Notes under the pieces: model-generated
The model's input: the letters and a program-made list of their open reading frames with translations, nothing else
Database searches by the model: none
What the model was told of the DNA's origin: nothing
Made by a program: the position numbers and the translations under genes
Origin: Gp13-AA77 sp035949375
GTDB lineage: Bacteria; Acidobacteriota; Terriglobia; UBA7540
Assembly: GCA_035949375.1 (NCBI GenBank)
Contig: DASZIG010000049.1
Coordinates: forward strand, 124,001-188,000
DNA length: 64,000 nucleotides
Direction of reading: 5' to 3'
Shown here: one piece after another, positions 1 through 9,995 of the stretch
Numbering within the stretch: the first letter of the stretch is position 1
How the letters are laid out: each line of letters opens with the position of its first letter

Positions 1-1917
1 GACGGCCGGGCTGGCGAGGAGTTTGTTTCCGTGGTGGTGGCCTCCGAACTCGGCTCGCCATTGCAGTCGCTTCTGATACTGCAGGATTCTTCCGGTCAAG
101 TGCTGGCCCGGGCCGGCGAGAACAGCAACAAGGCAGACGCCGTGCTGATCGCGAAGCTGCCGCGCGACGGATCCTACATACTCTCCGTCGCGGATCGCGA
201 AGACGGCGGCGGCGCTGACCACTTCTATCGCCTGAACGCCGGTCCTCTTCCGTACATCACCGGGGTGTTCCCGCTCGGAGTGCGCGCGGGCGAAGCGCGT
301 CCAGTCGCCGTGCAAGGCGTGAACCTCGGCGGCGCTCGGCAGGTGAAGGTCACGCCGCCCGCCGCGGCTGACGGATGGACCACTGTGCCCCTGGTCCTTT
401 CGACGCAGGGGACAGAAATGGCGCAACCGTTGAACACCGTCAAGCTCGCGGTCGGCAACGAGCCTGAGATCCTCGATCGCGAACCCAATAACTCTCCCGC
501 CCAGGCCCAGGCGCTGTCGCTGCCCGTGACCGTCAATGGCCATATCCAGGGGAACGCCGGTCCCGGCGCGGCGCCCGACCAGGATTATTTCCGCTTTCAC
601 GCGCGCCAGGGCGAGCGCCTGACCATCGAAGTCGCCGCCTCGCGTCTCGGTTCGCCGCTCGATTCCGTCATCGAGGTTCTGGATGCGCAGGGCAACCCGA
701 TTCCGCGCGCCATGGTTCGCTGCCTAAATCAGACGACGACTACGCTCTCGGATCGCGACTCCAGAACTTCGGGAGTGAGGCTGGTTTCCACCTCAGGCCT
801 GCACGAAGGCGATTTTCTGATGATCGGCGACGAACTGGACCAGATCAGCTCGGTGCCCGACCAACCCGACGCCGACATCAACCTCGAAAACATCGGCGGA
901 TTGCGCCTGGCTTTCCTCGGCACCTCGCCGGACGTGCACGCGGTGAACACGCCGGTTTATAAGGCCCAGGTTCTGCCGCCGGACGCCGACTTCCCGCCGA
1001 ACGGCCTGCCCGTATTCCGCCTGACCTGGCGCAATGACGACGGCGGCCCGGGATACGGCGCCGATTCCCGACTGGACTTCGTGGCGCCGCGGGACGCCGA
1101 CTACATCGTCCGCCTCGCGGACGTGCGCAACCTCGAAGGGGCTGACTTCGCCTATCGCCTGACGGTGCGCGATACCGCGCCGGATTACCAACTGGCGGCC
1201 GAACCGTCTAACCCGAATGTGCCGCGAGGCGGCTCCGTGCCCGTCACCGTTCGCGCCGACCGGCTTCCGGGCTACGAAGGACCGATCGCGATTGAAGTAC
1301 GGGGGCTGCCGCACGGTCTTACGGCGGGCGCGGCCACCATCGCGGCCGGACAGGACTCGACCGACGTGATTCTCTCCGCCGCCGGAGACGCTCCCGAGGG
1401 CGCTTCGCCGGCCGCGATCGAGTTCGTAGGCCGGGCTCGCGTGGACGGCCGCGAAATCGTGCGGGTGGCCAACACCGATACGCCGCTGCAGGTCGCTTCG
1501 GTGATCCCGCCTCCGGACGTGTTGGTGACGGCCGAGCCGGGCCAGGTCGCCATCGCGCCGGGCCAGGAGGTAAAGGTCACGCTTCACGTCGAGCGCCGGA
1601 ACGGCTTCAAGGGCCGCGTGCCGTGCTCTGTCGAGAACCTGCCTCCGGGCGTCCGCGTGGTGAACGTGGGGCTGAACGGGGTGCTCGTGACCGAGGCGCA
1701 GACCACGCGAACCTTCACGCTCCGCGCCGAGGAGTGGGCGAAGCCTATCGATCAGCCGGCGTACGTGGTGGGTGAGGTGGAGTCAAACGCGTCCACATTC
1801 CATCCCTCCGCTCCATTGCTCGTGCGGGTGGAGAACAAGGAGCAGGCTGCAAACGCCGCCGCGGAGGCGGCCGGGCACGGAGCAGCGCCGGCCGTGGGCC
1901 AGCCGCCGCGAAATTAG
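1..1917 (+). CDS. PPC-domain secreted protein, 5'-truncated by window edge
   Basis: The reading frame is open to base 1, so the N-terminus lies outside the window; the stop is TAG at 1915-1917. Two stretches look like bacterial pre-peptidase C-terminal (PPC) domains. One is at the visible N-terminus (ASELGSPLQSLLILQDSSG). The other follows an EPNNSPAQAQ motif, with DQDYFRFHARQGERLTIEV. Between them is an IPT/TIG-like segment (ITGVFPLGVRAGE). The last 250 or so residues look like Ig-like beta domains, ending in an Ala-rich tail. PPC domains are non-catalytic beta-sandwiches common in secreted proteins of Acidobacteriota and Planctomycetes. The role of the whole protein cannot be told from this fragment; the missing N-terminus may carry the main domain. 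Confidence 0.75.
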   Translation, partial: DGRAGEEFVSVVVASELGSPLQSLLILQDSSGQVLARAGENSNKADAVLIAKLPRDGSYILSVADREDGGGADHFYRLNAGPLPYITGVFPLGVRAGEARPVAVQGVNLGGARQVKVTPPAAADGWTTVPLVLSTQGTEMAQPLNTVKLAVGNEPEILDREPNNSPAQAQALSLPVTVNGHIQGNAGPGAAPDQDYFRFHARQGERLTIEVAASRLGSPLDSVIEVLDAQGNPIPRAMVRCLNQTTTTLSDRDSRTSGVRLVSTSGLHEGDFLMIGDELDQISSVPDQPDADINLENIGGLRLAFLGTSPDVHAVNTPVYKAQVLPPDADFPPNGLPVFRLTWRNDDGGPGYGADSRLDFVAPRDADYIVRLADVRNLEGADFAYRLTVRDTAPDYQLAAEPSNPNVPRGGSVPVTVRADRLPGYEGPIAIEVRGLPHGLTAGAATIAAGQDSTDVILSAAGDAPEGASPAAIEFVGRARVDGREIVRVANTDTPLQVASVIPPPDVLVTAEPGQVAIAPGQEVKVTLHVERRNGFKGRVPCSVENLPPGVRVVNVGLNGVLVTEAQTTRTFTLRAEEWAKPIDQPAYVVGEVESNASTFHPSAPLLVRVENKEQAANAAAEAAGHGAAPAVGQPPRN

Positions 1918-1987
1918 GGGCCGACGGCGGCGGCCGACAATCCAGTAAGGTATTGGCAGATAGAGGACCGATGCCGCCCCAAGTGAC

Positions 1988-2017
1988 TATACGATTCTAT
2001 ACGATTTTATACGGTTA
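1988..2017. repeat. Three tandem 10-bp repeats
   Basis: TATACGATTC, TATACGATTT and TATACGGTTA follow one another directly in the 318-bp gap between the PPC-domain gene and the DUF4382 gene. The rest of the gap holds the inverted repeat at 2037-2121 and nothing else recognisable. The function is unknown; it could be a remnant of slippage or a protein-binding site. Confidence 0.5.
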
Positions 2018-2036
2018 GAAGCAAGACGATAGAGAG

Positions 2037-2121
2037 AATTTCACCACAGGACGCATAGAGCTCACGGGGGGACTGCTGAGATATTTCCTCCGTGCTCTCT
2101 GTGCGCTCTGTGGTGAATTTG
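2037..2121. repeat. Imperfect inverted repeat of the CTCTGTGGTGAA type
   Basis: The left arm begins AATTTCACCACAGG. The right arm reads CCTCCGTGCTCTCTG, then TGCGCTCTGTGGTGAATT. The two arms pair imperfectly over about 30 bp around a short spacer. Related CCGTG...CTCTGTG words occur at 37334-37468 and 38479-38565, so this is an interspersed repeat family and not a gene-specific site. It ends about 115 bp before the DUF4382 gene's preferred start. Confidence 0.55.
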
Positions 2122-2235
2122 TTTTTAGAGAGAAAACGCAGATTGCTGGCATCGAGGGCAATGCGCCGGACGACGGCACTGAAACCCCTTCGAGCGTTGC
2201 ATCGTCGGAATCATTTGGCCCGGGAGGCCGTTCAA

Positions 2236-3729
2236 ATGCGTCATAGTAAGCCCCTTTGCCTCGCTGCCATCGCAGGCGGGATCCTATTCATCGCCTTGAG
2301 CTGCGGCCATGGCTCAAGCTCGTCCGGTTCGTCTTCATCAACCCCGCCGCCGCCTTCTACAACCGCGGACGCAACCATCTCGCTGAGCGATCCGGGAACG
2401 TGCGCGTCACCGAGCGGACCGTTCGCGCACGTCTGGGTGACGATCACCAAGGTAACGGCGAACGTCTCCGCCACTGCCGGGCCAACCGACAGCGGCTGGG
2501 TAACGCTGCTCGATCTGACCTCGAAGCCCGCGCAGATCGACTTGTTGAGCCTGACTCCCACCACCTCGACGTCCAACAACGCGTGTGTCCTCAATCTGCT
2601 CGGCACCGGCACCGGACTTCCGCCCGGGAACTATCAGCAGGTTCGGCTCTATCTGCTCGCCAACAACGCCTCCGGGACCGGTGTTTCGTCCAACAACTGC
2701 GCAGCGGGCTTCTTCAACTGCGTCGGACTTGCGACGGGCGGAGTGGGCGAACTGCAATTGACCAGCGAACCAACTACGGGCATCCAAATTCCTACCGCCG
2801 AGATCATGGGCGGCGGCTTGAATCTCGTGGCCGGGCAGACCGCCAACGTCAACCTCGACTTCAGCGCCTGCGCGTCGATCGTGCAGGAGAGCAATGGCGA
2901 CTACCGGCTGAAACCCGTGCTGTACGCAGGGACGATTCCCCAGACCACGAACGCCATCAGCGGCACCGTGGTCGACAACAACACGAAGGGCGCGATCGCC
3001 AATGCGGTGGTGCTGGTGGAACAGCCGGACTCATCCGGCATCGATCGCGTGGTGGAATCTCAGCTGACGGCTTCCGACGGCACGTTCCTCTTCTGCCCGC
3101 TTCCGGCCGGTAATTACGATCTGGTGGTGGCTGCGGCGCTGCCCTCTCCGGTCTCGGTGCCGCCGATCGGCGTAGGCACAGCGTATAATCCTACCGTGAC
3201 GTTCAGCACGCCGGCGGGCACGGCGTCACTCACTATTCCTCTGGTGCCGGAGGGCGCGAACGGAATAAGCAGCTCTCCCACGAAGTTCACGGGGACCGTC
3301 AGCACCGCGGGCGCCCAAGCCGTTACCGTAGACGTCGATTTGTCGGTGCTGCAGCAGGCTACGCCGACGGGCGGCTCCCCGGTGCAATTCACCGTACCGT
3401 CGTTTCCGGGATCAAGCTCCAACGTCGAGACCGGGTCCTACATAAACTGTCCCTCGGGCACAACCTGTGCCACCTACAACCTCTACGTACCCGCAAGCAA
3501 TCCGAGCGCGGGCACCTACAGTTCGACCGGGACGACGTATTCGACACCGGACTCTGGAAACGTTGCTTACACGGTGGACGCGCAAGCGTTCGTGGACGAC
3601 GGCTCCAATACTTCCGACTGCTCGTTTTCCGATGTCAGCACGGCCTTAAATTCCGGCGGCGGTACGCTGCTCGCCGCCGGCGGCGCTTTGGTAACGGTGC
3701 AGACCCTGGCGTTCACCGGCTGCCAGTAA
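2236..3729 (+). CDS. DUF4382 / carboxypeptidase-regulatory-like lipoprotein
   Basis: Predicted 497-aa lipoprotein. The ATG at 2236 is preferred over an in-frame ATG at 2092. It has a GGGAGG Shine-Dalgarno about 9 nt upstream, and it starts a classic lipoprotein signal: Arg-His-Ser-Lys, then a hydrophobic run and the lipobox IALSC near residue 24, followed by a Ser/Gly/Pro linker. Residues about 45-215 match the DUF4382 pattern (TISLSDPG...VWVTITKV...LLDLTS...IDLLSL). Residues about 235-305 look like a carboxypeptidase-regulatory-like Ig fold (ISGTVVDNNTKGAIANAVV...FLFCPLPAGNYDLVV). It is probably anchored in the outer membrane with a polymer-binding or structural role; no catalytic site is visible. 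Confidence 0.8.
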   Translation: MRHSKPLCLAAIAGGILFIALSCGHGSSSSGSSSSTPPPPSTTADATISLSDPGTCASPSGPFAHVWVTITKVTANVSATAGPTDSGWVTLLDLTSKPAQIDLLSLTPTTSTSNNACVLNLLGTGTGLPPGNYQQVRLYLLANNASGTGVSSNNCAAGFFNCVGLATGGVGELQLTSEPTTGIQIPTAEIMGGGLNLVAGQTANVNLDFSACASIVQESNGDYRLKPVLYAGTIPQTTNAISGTVVDNNTKGAIANAVVLVEQPDSSGIDRVVESQLTASDGTFLFCPLPAGNYDLVVAAALPSPVSVPPIGVGTAYNPTVTFSTPAGTASLTIPLVPEGANGISSSPTKFTGTVSTAGAQAVTVDVDLSVLQQATPTGGSPVQFTVPSFPGSSSNVETGSYINCPSGTTCATYNLYVPASNPSAGTYSSTGTTYSTPDSGNVAYTVDAQAFVDDGSNTSDCSFSDVSTALNSGGGTLLAAGGALVTVQTLAFTGCQ

Positions 3730-3796
3730 TCCGGCCGCCGGCGATTGGCTGTGACGAATCCCCGGCGCAGCGCGGTCGCACCTTGGTTCGCGCGAC

Positions 3797-4675
3797 ATGG
3801 GTGAGAGCGATCCAAAAGCGGTAGCCCTGATCGGGCCCGGCCGCATCGGCCAGGCCATGGGACGGCTCTTGGCGGACGCTGGCGTGCCGATCCAATGGAT
3901 CGCGGCGCGGCGTCCGGCAGCGGCTCGCAGCGCCACGCGATTCGTCCGCGCGGGCCTCGCGGTAACGCTGCGCTCGCCGGAACTCGGCCGCGCTCGCGTG
4001 CTGCTGCTGACAACGTCGGACGAGGCCCTACCCGAAGTTGCACGGTCGCTGGCCGCGCAGCGTGCCGACTGGAAAGGCTGCGTCGTGCTCCACTCGAGCG
4101 GGGCCTGGCCTGCCGGCGGTGAGTCTTCCGTGCTCCAGCCCTTTCGCCGCCGCGGCGCTTCCGCGGCCTCGCTGCATCCGCTCCAAACCGTGCCCAACCG
4201 CGAAGCCGGCGTTCGGAATCTCGTCGGATGCTTCTGGGCAGTCGAAGGCGACCCGATCGCCGTGCGATTGGCCCGCCGGTGGGTGCGGGCGCTCCGCGGC
4301 ATTGCCTTCAGCCTGCCGCCGCAGCGCAAAGCTACGTATCACGCCGCCGCGGTCGTGGCTTGTGCGGGAGTGGTGACGCTGATGACAGGCGCGGAGCGAT
4401 TGATGGAATCGTGTGGCGTGCCGCAGGCGCAGGCACGCAAGATGCTGGCGGGATTCGTAGCGGAAACTGCGGGAAACTTCGGACGGCTCGGGCGCGGCGC
4501 CCTTACCGGACCCGCCGCGCGCGGCGACTGGGCGACCATTCGCAGGCATCGGGAGGCGCTCGGCCGGCAAGCGCCGGATCTGCTGCCCCTATACCGCGAA
4601 CTGTTGAGGTCAATGGTCCAAATCGCCGGTCGACCCCCACGCCCGACCCCCGCGCCCGACAAAGCGCGAGGGTAG
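3797..4675 (+). CDS. Rossmann-like and DUF2520 domain protein
   Basis: 292 aa. An N-terminal NAD(P)-binding Rossmann motif (VALIGPGRIGQAMGRLL, residues 9-25) is followed by the signatures of the DUF2520 family: VVLHSSGA near residue 95, SLHPLQTVPN near 115, then a helical C-terminal half that includes YHAAAVVACAGVVTLM. The fold resembles 6-phosphogluconate and ketopantoate dehydrogenases, and the family is often annotated as a predicted oxidoreductase of unknown substrate. It converges with the FG-GAP gene on the minus strand, with only 16 bp between the stops. There is no operon partner, and the substrate cannot be inferred. Confidence 0.85.
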   Translation: MGESDPKAVALIGPGRIGQAMGRLLADAGVPIQWIAARRPAAARSATRFVRAGLAVTLRSPELGRARVLLLTTSDEALPEVARSLAAQRADWKGCVVLHSSGAWPAGGESSVLQPFRRRGASAASLHPLQTVPNREAGVRNLVGCFWAVEGDPIAVRLARRWVRALRGIAFSLPPQRKATYHAAAVVACAGVVTLMTGAERLMESCGVPQAQARKMLAGFVAETAGNFGRLGRGALTGPAARGDWATIRRHREALGRQAPDLLPLYRELLRSMVQIAGRPPRPTPAPDKARG

Positions 4676-4691
4676 CCGTTAGTACCAGAGC

Positions 4692-7600
4692 CTACCGCTT
4701 GAAGCTTTTCTTCCCCGTCCCTTGTCCCGTGCCTGACAACGGCACGGTTTGTGGGCTGCCGCCGCCGTTGTCCGCCACCGATACGTTCGCGGTGAGCGGG
4801 CCGCTGGTTGTCGGCGTGAAAGTCACGGTAATCGTACAGCTGGCGCCGGGGCCAAGCGAGCCGCCGCAGTTGTTGATCTCCGAAAAGCTGCTGGCGTTGG
4901 CGCCCGTGATGCTGATGCCGGTGATGGACATGGTCTGGCCGCCGCTATTGTTCGTCATCGTGACGTTCTGCGGCGCGCTGCTCGAACCCACGTTGACGGT
5001 GCCAAAGCTGAGGCTGGTGGGCGAGAACGACACCACCGTGCCCGTTCCGGTCAACGGTACGGTCTGCGGGCTGCCGGGCGCGTTGTCCGTGAGTGTAATT
5101 GTTCCGGTTGACGTTCCGGCCGTCGTGGGTTTGAACTCCACCTGAAATGTGCAGCTGTTGCCGGCGCCGAGCGTAGACCCGCACCGGTTGGAAAGAGGGA
5201 ATGTCTTACTGCTCGAGACAATGCTCGTGATGTTGAGCGTGATATTCCCGGTATTGGTGAGGGTCACGGTCTGCGGTGCACTGGTGGTGTTGATGGTCTG
5301 GTTGGAGAAGGTGAGGCTCGTAGGCGAAAGCATGGCGCCGGCTTGGGTGCCTGTGCCGCTTGTGGTCACGACTTGAGGGCTGTTGGGGGCATTATCGGAA
5401 ACGGTGATGGTTCCATTCACGGTACCCTGTTGCGTGGGCTGGAACGCGACCATTATCGTGCAGCTCTTGCCAGCCCCGACGCTGTTTCCACAATTGTTCG
5501 TCTGTGCGTAACTGGCGCTGGCGACAATACTGTTGATGAGCAACGTCGTGGTGCTGTTGTTCGTCAGGGTGACGGCTTGCGCAGGACTGTTGGTGTTCAC
5601 CGGGACGTTTCCGAAGCTCAAGCTGCTGGGAGTCAGGGTCACCCCAGGCTGGCTTCCGATACCTGTCAGCGACAGTGTCTGGGGACTTGTCGGGGTGTTA
5701 TCAACGACCGTGGCTGTCCCATTGAGCGTACCGCCCTGCGTAGGCGTAAATGTAATCGTAGCCGAGCAATTGGCGCCTGGCGCCAGGCTGACGTCGCAAT
5801 TCCCCTGCTCGCTGTAGTTGCCGCTCGTCGTTAAGCTCGAGATGTTGAGTGCTGTGCCGCTGGGGTTGCTGATCGTAAGCGTCTGCGAGCTCATCTGTCC
5901 CACGCCGACAGTCCCAAAGTTGAAGGACGAAGGAGAAAGTGCGATCACCGGCAGGTTCACGAAAACCGCCACGCTGCCCGATCCAAAGTTGGTAGCGATA
6001 AAGTCGAGCCCGCCGGCTGAGTTAAACGTGCCCGTCGCCACGGCGAACGGCTTGGTCCCTAGCCCATAGTCGATATGGGGCTGTAACGTGCCGTTCCCGT
6101 TGCCGAGCAGGACCGACGCGATCCCGTTTGAGCTGGTGACAACCACGTCGAGATTGTTGCCGCCATTGAGATTACCGAGCGCAATATTGCTCGCGCCCGG
6201 CGCCAGGTAATTCACGCGCTGTTGGAATGTGCCGTCGCCGTTTCCAAGCAGGATCGAGACTCCCCCGCCGCCATCGGCGACAGCAACGTCCAGCGTACCG
6301 TTGCCTCGAAGAGACCCGATCGCGACGCCCAGGGGCTGATACCCGGTGATATACGTTGTCTGCGTGGTGAAGGCGCCGGTTCCATTGCCGAGCATTACGG
6401 AAATGGTGTTACTCGTCGTATTCGCGACCACAAGGTCGTTATCGCCGTTGTTGTTGAGATCGGCCACTGCAATGGCGGCCGGGAACGTTCCGGCGTTGTA
6501 ATCCTTGTGCGTTTGAAAGGTCCCGTTGCCGGTACCGAGAAGGACCGAGACCGTATTTGCCAAACTGTTGGTCGTGATCAGGTCCAGGTTTCCGTCGTTA
6601 TTGACGTCTGCCGCGGCAAGACCGATCGGGCCTGAGCCCACGGCAAAATCGACATGGGCTCCGAAGGTGCCGTTGCCGCTCCCGAGCATTACAGATACGG
6701 TACTTGCGCTGCTGTTGGCGGTGGCCACGTCCAGCAAGCCGTCGCCATTGAAATCGGCCACGACAACGCCGGCCGGCCCGGCTCCGGTGGTCAGCGTCGG
6801 TCCCGTGGTAAACGTGCCGTCTCCATTGCCGAACAGAACGAGGGCCGCACTCGAGCTGGACTCGGCCACGACCGCGTCCAGATTCCCGTCGCCATTAAGG
6901 TTGCCGACTGCCACTCCCTTGGGCCCCGAGCCAGTGGTGAGCGTATTCTTCCGCTCGGTGAACGTGCCGTCTCCGTCACCGATCAGGACCGTCGCCGTGT
7001 TGGAAACCGTGTTGGAAACAGCGAGGTCCACTACGCCGTCCCCGTTGAAATCGGCGCTGGAAAGGCTGTAGGGAAAAGAGCCGGTGGCGTAGTCCACATG
7101 GTTCTGGAAGCTCGCGTTGCCATTGTTGATCATGACGGAGATCGTGTTCGCGACGCTGTTCGCGGTGACGAGATCGATAGGGCCGCCGGCGATCAACTGC
7201 CCGGCCCACACGTACGAAGGACCCGTTCCGACGTTGAAAACGGTCTGTGCCTGAAATGTGCCGTTGCCGTTCCCGAGCAGTATCGAGACCGTATCGTCAA
7301 AATTGTTGGCGACAGCAAGGTCCTCGGAGCCGTCCCCGTTGAAGTTGCCTACGGCGATCCAAAAGGGCTGATTTCCGGTGGCCGGCTGGGTGCTCTGTAC
7401 TGTGAAAACGCCGTTCGAACTGCCGAGGAGAATCGAAACCGTATTTGACGCGCTGTTGGCAACCGCCAGGTCGAGAATGCCGTTATTGCTGAATTGGCCC
7501 AGCGCGATGGCGCGAGGACTCGAGCCCACCGTATAGGTCACCTGATTCTGGAAGGAGCCGTTCCCATTGCCCATCAGTACGGAAACCGAATCCCCACCCA

Positions 7601-8105
7601 AGTTGACCACGGCCAAATCGAGGTTGGTGTCGCTATTGAAGTTGCCGGCAACAATTGCCACGGGAAGCTCTCCGACGGCAGGCACCGACTGCACGGTGAA
7701 CGTACCATTGCCGTTCCCCAGCAGGATCGAGACGGTGTTGTCAAAAACGTTTGTGATCGCCAGATCCTGGTTCCCGTCGTTGTTGAAATCTCCTGCGACA
7801 ATGCCGTAAGGCCCGGTGCCTGTGGCAAAGGATGTCGCAGCTCCAAGCGTGCCCGATACCTGGCCGAGCATCACAGACACGGTGTTCGAAGCCTGATCGA
7901 CAACCGCGAGATCTGGAATCCCGTCGTTGTTGAAGTCCGCGGAGACGCTGCCGCGCGGGTTGGACCCTACTGGGAAGTCTGAACGATTGAAAAGGTACTG
8001 CGCCATTGCCTGCGGAGCCGGCGTAACCACGGCCGCCAGGCACAATAGAATGCAAGGAATCAAACCTCGCCGCACGCCGCACCCCCTACCGTGTTGGCTT
8101 TTCAC
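4692..8105 (-). CDS. Secreted FG-GAP/VCBS repeat protein with four ASH-type domains
   Basis: 1137 aa. The GTG at 8105 is chosen because a perfect AGGAGG lies 8 nt upstream and a signal peptide follows directly (Lys-Ser...Arg-Arg, then GLIPCILLCLAAVV, likely cleavage after QAMA). An in-frame ATG at 8129 has no such site. Residues about 35-720 hold roughly 14 FG-GAP/VCBS repeats of about 50 aa with the DFNxDGxxDLAVxN calcium-binding core (for example DFNNDGIPDLAVVD). These should fold as one or two beta-propellers. The C-terminal 410 or so residues are four tandem ASH/choice-of-anchor D Ig-like domains, each with a PxSLxFGxVxV opening and a conserved Cys pair. It ends in a basic tail, GKKSFKR. 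Probably a cell-surface or secreted adhesion protein; no enzyme domain is seen. Confidence 0.85.
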   Translation of the reverse strand: MKSQHGRGCGVRRGLIPCILLCLAAVVTPAPQAMAQYLFNRSDFPVGSNPRGSVSADFNNDGIPDLAVVDQASNTVSVMLGQVSGTLGAATSFATGTGPYGIVAGDFNNDGNQDLAITNVFDNTVSILLGNGNGTFTVQSVPAVGELPVAIVAGNFNSDTNLDLAVVNLGGDSVSVLMGNGNGSFQNQVTYTVGSSPRAIALGQFSNNGILDLAVANSASNTVSILLGSSNGVFTVQSTQPATGNQPFWIAVGNFNGDGSEDLAVANNFDDTVSILLGNGNGTFQAQTVFNVGTGPSYVWAGQLIAGGPIDLVTANSVANTISVMINNGNASFQNHVDYATGSFPYSLSSADFNGDGVVDLAVSNTVSNTATVLIGDGDGTFTERKNTLTTGSGPKGVAVGNLNGDGNLDAVVAESSSSAALVLFGNGDGTFTTGPTLTTGAGPAGVVVADFNGDGLLDVATANSSASTVSVMLGSGNGTFGAHVDFAVGSGPIGLAAADVNNDGNLDLITTNSLANTVSVLLGTGNGTFQTHKDYNAGTFPAAIAVADLNNNGDNDLVVANTTSNTISVMLGNGTGAFTTQTTYITGYQPLGVAIGSLRGNGTLDVAVADGGGGVSILLGNGDGTFQQRVNYLAPGASNIALGNLNGGNNLDVVVTSSNGIASVLLGNGNGTLQPHIDYGLGTKPFAVATGTFNSAGGLDFIATNFGSGSVAVFVNLPVIALSPSSFNFGTVGVGQMSSQTLTISNPSGTALNISSLTTSGNYSEQGNCDVSLAPGANCSATITFTPTQGGTLNGTATVVDNTPTSPQTLSLTGIGSQPGVTLTPSSLSFGNVPVNTNSPAQAVTLTNNSTTTLLINSIVASASYAQTNNCGNSVGAGKSCTIMVAFQPTQQGTVNGTITVSDNAPNSPQVVTTSGTGTQAGAMLSPTSLTFSNQTINTTSAPQTVTLTNTGNITLNITSIVSSSKTFPLSNRCGSTLGAGNSCTFQVEFKPTTAGTSTGTITLTDNAPGSPQTVPLTGTGTVVSFSPTSLSFGTVNVGSSSAPQNVTMTNNSGGQTMSITGISITGANASSFSEINNCGGSLGPGASCTITVTFTPTTSGPLTANVSVADNGGGSPQTVPLSGTGQGTGKKSFKR

Positions 8106-8282
8106 GTTTTCTGCCTCCTGCCAGGGCATTCTGTTCACTTCAGCCGCAAGAACAAGGTCAAAGTCGGACCCTGAGAGCGCCGCAACCCGGTCCGCAGCGG
8201 CGGAACACATGAAAGCCGAGTTACACTTCAGCCGACTTCCTTGGAGTTGAAACCCGTCCCCCTGTGACTTATGGGTCCTTGG

Positions 8283-8312
8283 ATTGTCATACCCTCACCG
8301 GTGCACTGTCAA
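8283..8312 (-). promoter_or_regulatory. Possible sigma70-type promoter for the FG-GAP gene
   Basis: On the minus strand, TTGACA (8312-8307) is followed after 17 nt by TGACAA, within a TATGACAAT stretch. The -35 is consensus and the -10 is weak. It lies about 180 nt upstream of the GTG at 8105. The remaining 540-bp divergent gap (8106-8645) shows a palindromic TATAGTAT near 8338 and nothing else recognisable. Confidence 0.35.
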
Positions 8313-8645
8313 GTAACGACGCGTGGATTACCACTGTATAGTATGGCGCCTACGTGACAACTCGGGCGGATGCGACAAGCCAATGGCGGACCGTACGAGC
8401 CGCCGGGGAGGCGTTGCCTTGACCGTCCGGATGTGCACCGTCACCACGCTTCGATGGGGGCAAAAACTTCGCCTGCTTTCGAGATGTTGTCACAGCATTG
8501 TAACCAAGGCCCGCCCATACGCCGTGCTAAATTGGGGGGTGTGACTCGGCCGGCAATATAGACGGCCCCGTCCGGCCGGACTGGATCACTGCAGGGAAAC
8601 CGCGCTTGGCGCCCTCGTAGATGTTCTCGAAAAGGGGAATGTCGA

Positions 8646-9959
8646 TTGAAGAAGCCGTTGCTTCTGTTATTGTTCATCCCGGCCGTGGCTGCAACGCTCG
8701 CATCGGCGCAGGACGCAAGCAATACGGCGTCACCCGATGATCAGGCTTGGGACCTGCATGTCCAGTCCACGGTTGTTGGTCAGGCTCACCCTTCGTTCTC
8801 TGCTGAGTATACCGGCCCGAACAGCATGACGCCTGGCGCCCAAATCAAAGACACCATCTCGGTGGATGTGACGGGCGGTGTGCGCTTGTGGCAAGGCGGG
8901 GCGTTTTTCGGGGACGCCTTGGTGTGGCAGGGATACGGCCTGAGCAACGCTCTTGGCATCGCGGGCTTTCCTAATGGCGAGGCATATCGAGAAGGCAAGA
9001 CTTATCCGGACGCCTACCTCTGCCGCGCCTTTTTTCGCGAGACGATCGGCCTCGGCGGGGGCAAGGAAGCCGCTGATGACGGGCTCGGCGGTACCAAGGA
9101 TGTTCGGAACCTGACCCTCACCATAGGCCATCTGAGCGCCAAAGACGTTTTTGACGCCAACTCCTACTCGAACGACCCCCGATCCCAGTTCATGAACTGG
9201 GTCCTGGTGGCCAACGGCGCCTGGGACTATCCGGCTAACACGCTGGGGTTTACGAATGGCATCGCGGCGGAATTGAACACCAACGCATGGTCCGGACGGC
9301 TGGGCGTATTCCAGGTGTCGAAAGTCCAGAACGGTATTCGACTCGACTGGAACCTGAGCCATGCCTGGTCCGGGGTGGCGGAGGTCGAGAGGCGGTATTC
9401 CCCTAAGGGACACGCCGGGGCGATACGCCTGCTGGCCTATGAGGAGCGGGCGCACATGGGAAGCTACGAGGCGACCCTAAGTGACCCGAGCATCGGCCCA
9501 GATATCGCGCTCACCGCGGCGTACCGATCCAAGTACGGCTTTGGCATCAATATGGAGCAGGAAATCCGCAAGGATCTCGGGGTCTTCGCGCGCCTGGGCT
9601 GGAACGATGGCAAAAACGAGACGTGGGAATTTACCGACGTGGACCGCACTGCGACGGCCGGGCTCAGCCTGAAAGGGGCTCGGTGGCGCCGCCCGCAGGA
9701 CACGGTCGGCGTCGCCGGAATCCTCAACGGCGTCAGCGCCGCTCATCGGCTGTTTCTTGCAGAGGGCGGTCTGGGAATTACCGTGGGCGACGGCGCTCTG
9801 GACTACCGCGCGGAGCGGGTCGCGGAAACCTATTACAACTGGAACATCGCGAAACACTTCTGGTTGGCTCCGGACTATCAATTCGCCGAAGACCCGGCAT
9901 ATAACCACGCTCGCGGACCTGTCAATATCTTCGCTCTGCGATTCCACACTGAGTTTTGA
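8646..9959 (+). CDS. OprB-like carbohydrate-selective porin
   Basis: 437 aa. TTG start at 8646 with an AGGGGA Shine-Dalgarno about 9 nt upstream. A clear signal peptide follows (Lys-Lys, then PLLLLLFIPAVAATLA, cleavage near ASA-QD). The mature protein has alternating beta-strand character throughout and ends in Phe (ALRFHTEF), the outer-membrane insertion signature. Motifs such as NLTLTIGHLSAKDVFD, SQFMNWVLVANGAWDYP and the terminal NIFALRFH are those of the OprB/carbohydrate porin family. It should form an outer-membrane channel for sugars. The neighbours give no substrate clue. Confidence 0.8.
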   Translation: MKKPLLLLLFIPAVAATLASAQDASNTASPDDQAWDLHVQSTVVGQAHPSFSAEYTGPNSMTPGAQIKDTISVDVTGGVRLWQGGAFFGDALVWQGYGLSNALGIAGFPNGEAYREGKTYPDAYLCRAFFRETIGLGGGKEAADDGLGGTKDVRNLTLTIGHLSAKDVFDANSYSNDPRSQFMNWVLVANGAWDYPANTLGFTNGIAAELNTNAWSGRLGVFQVSKVQNGIRLDWNLSHAWSGVAEVERRYSPKGHAGAIRLLAYEERAHMGSYEATLSDPSIGPDIALTAAYRSKYGFGINMEQEIRKDLGVFARLGWNDGKNETWEFTDVDRTATAGLSLKGARWRRPQDTVGVAGILNGVSAAHRLFLAEGGLGITVGDGALDYRAERVAETYYNWNIAKHFWLAPDYQFAEDPAYNHARGPVNIFALRFHTEF

Positions 9960-9995
9960 TTTCGCCGGCGCCGGCGCCCAATCCAGGAATTCCGA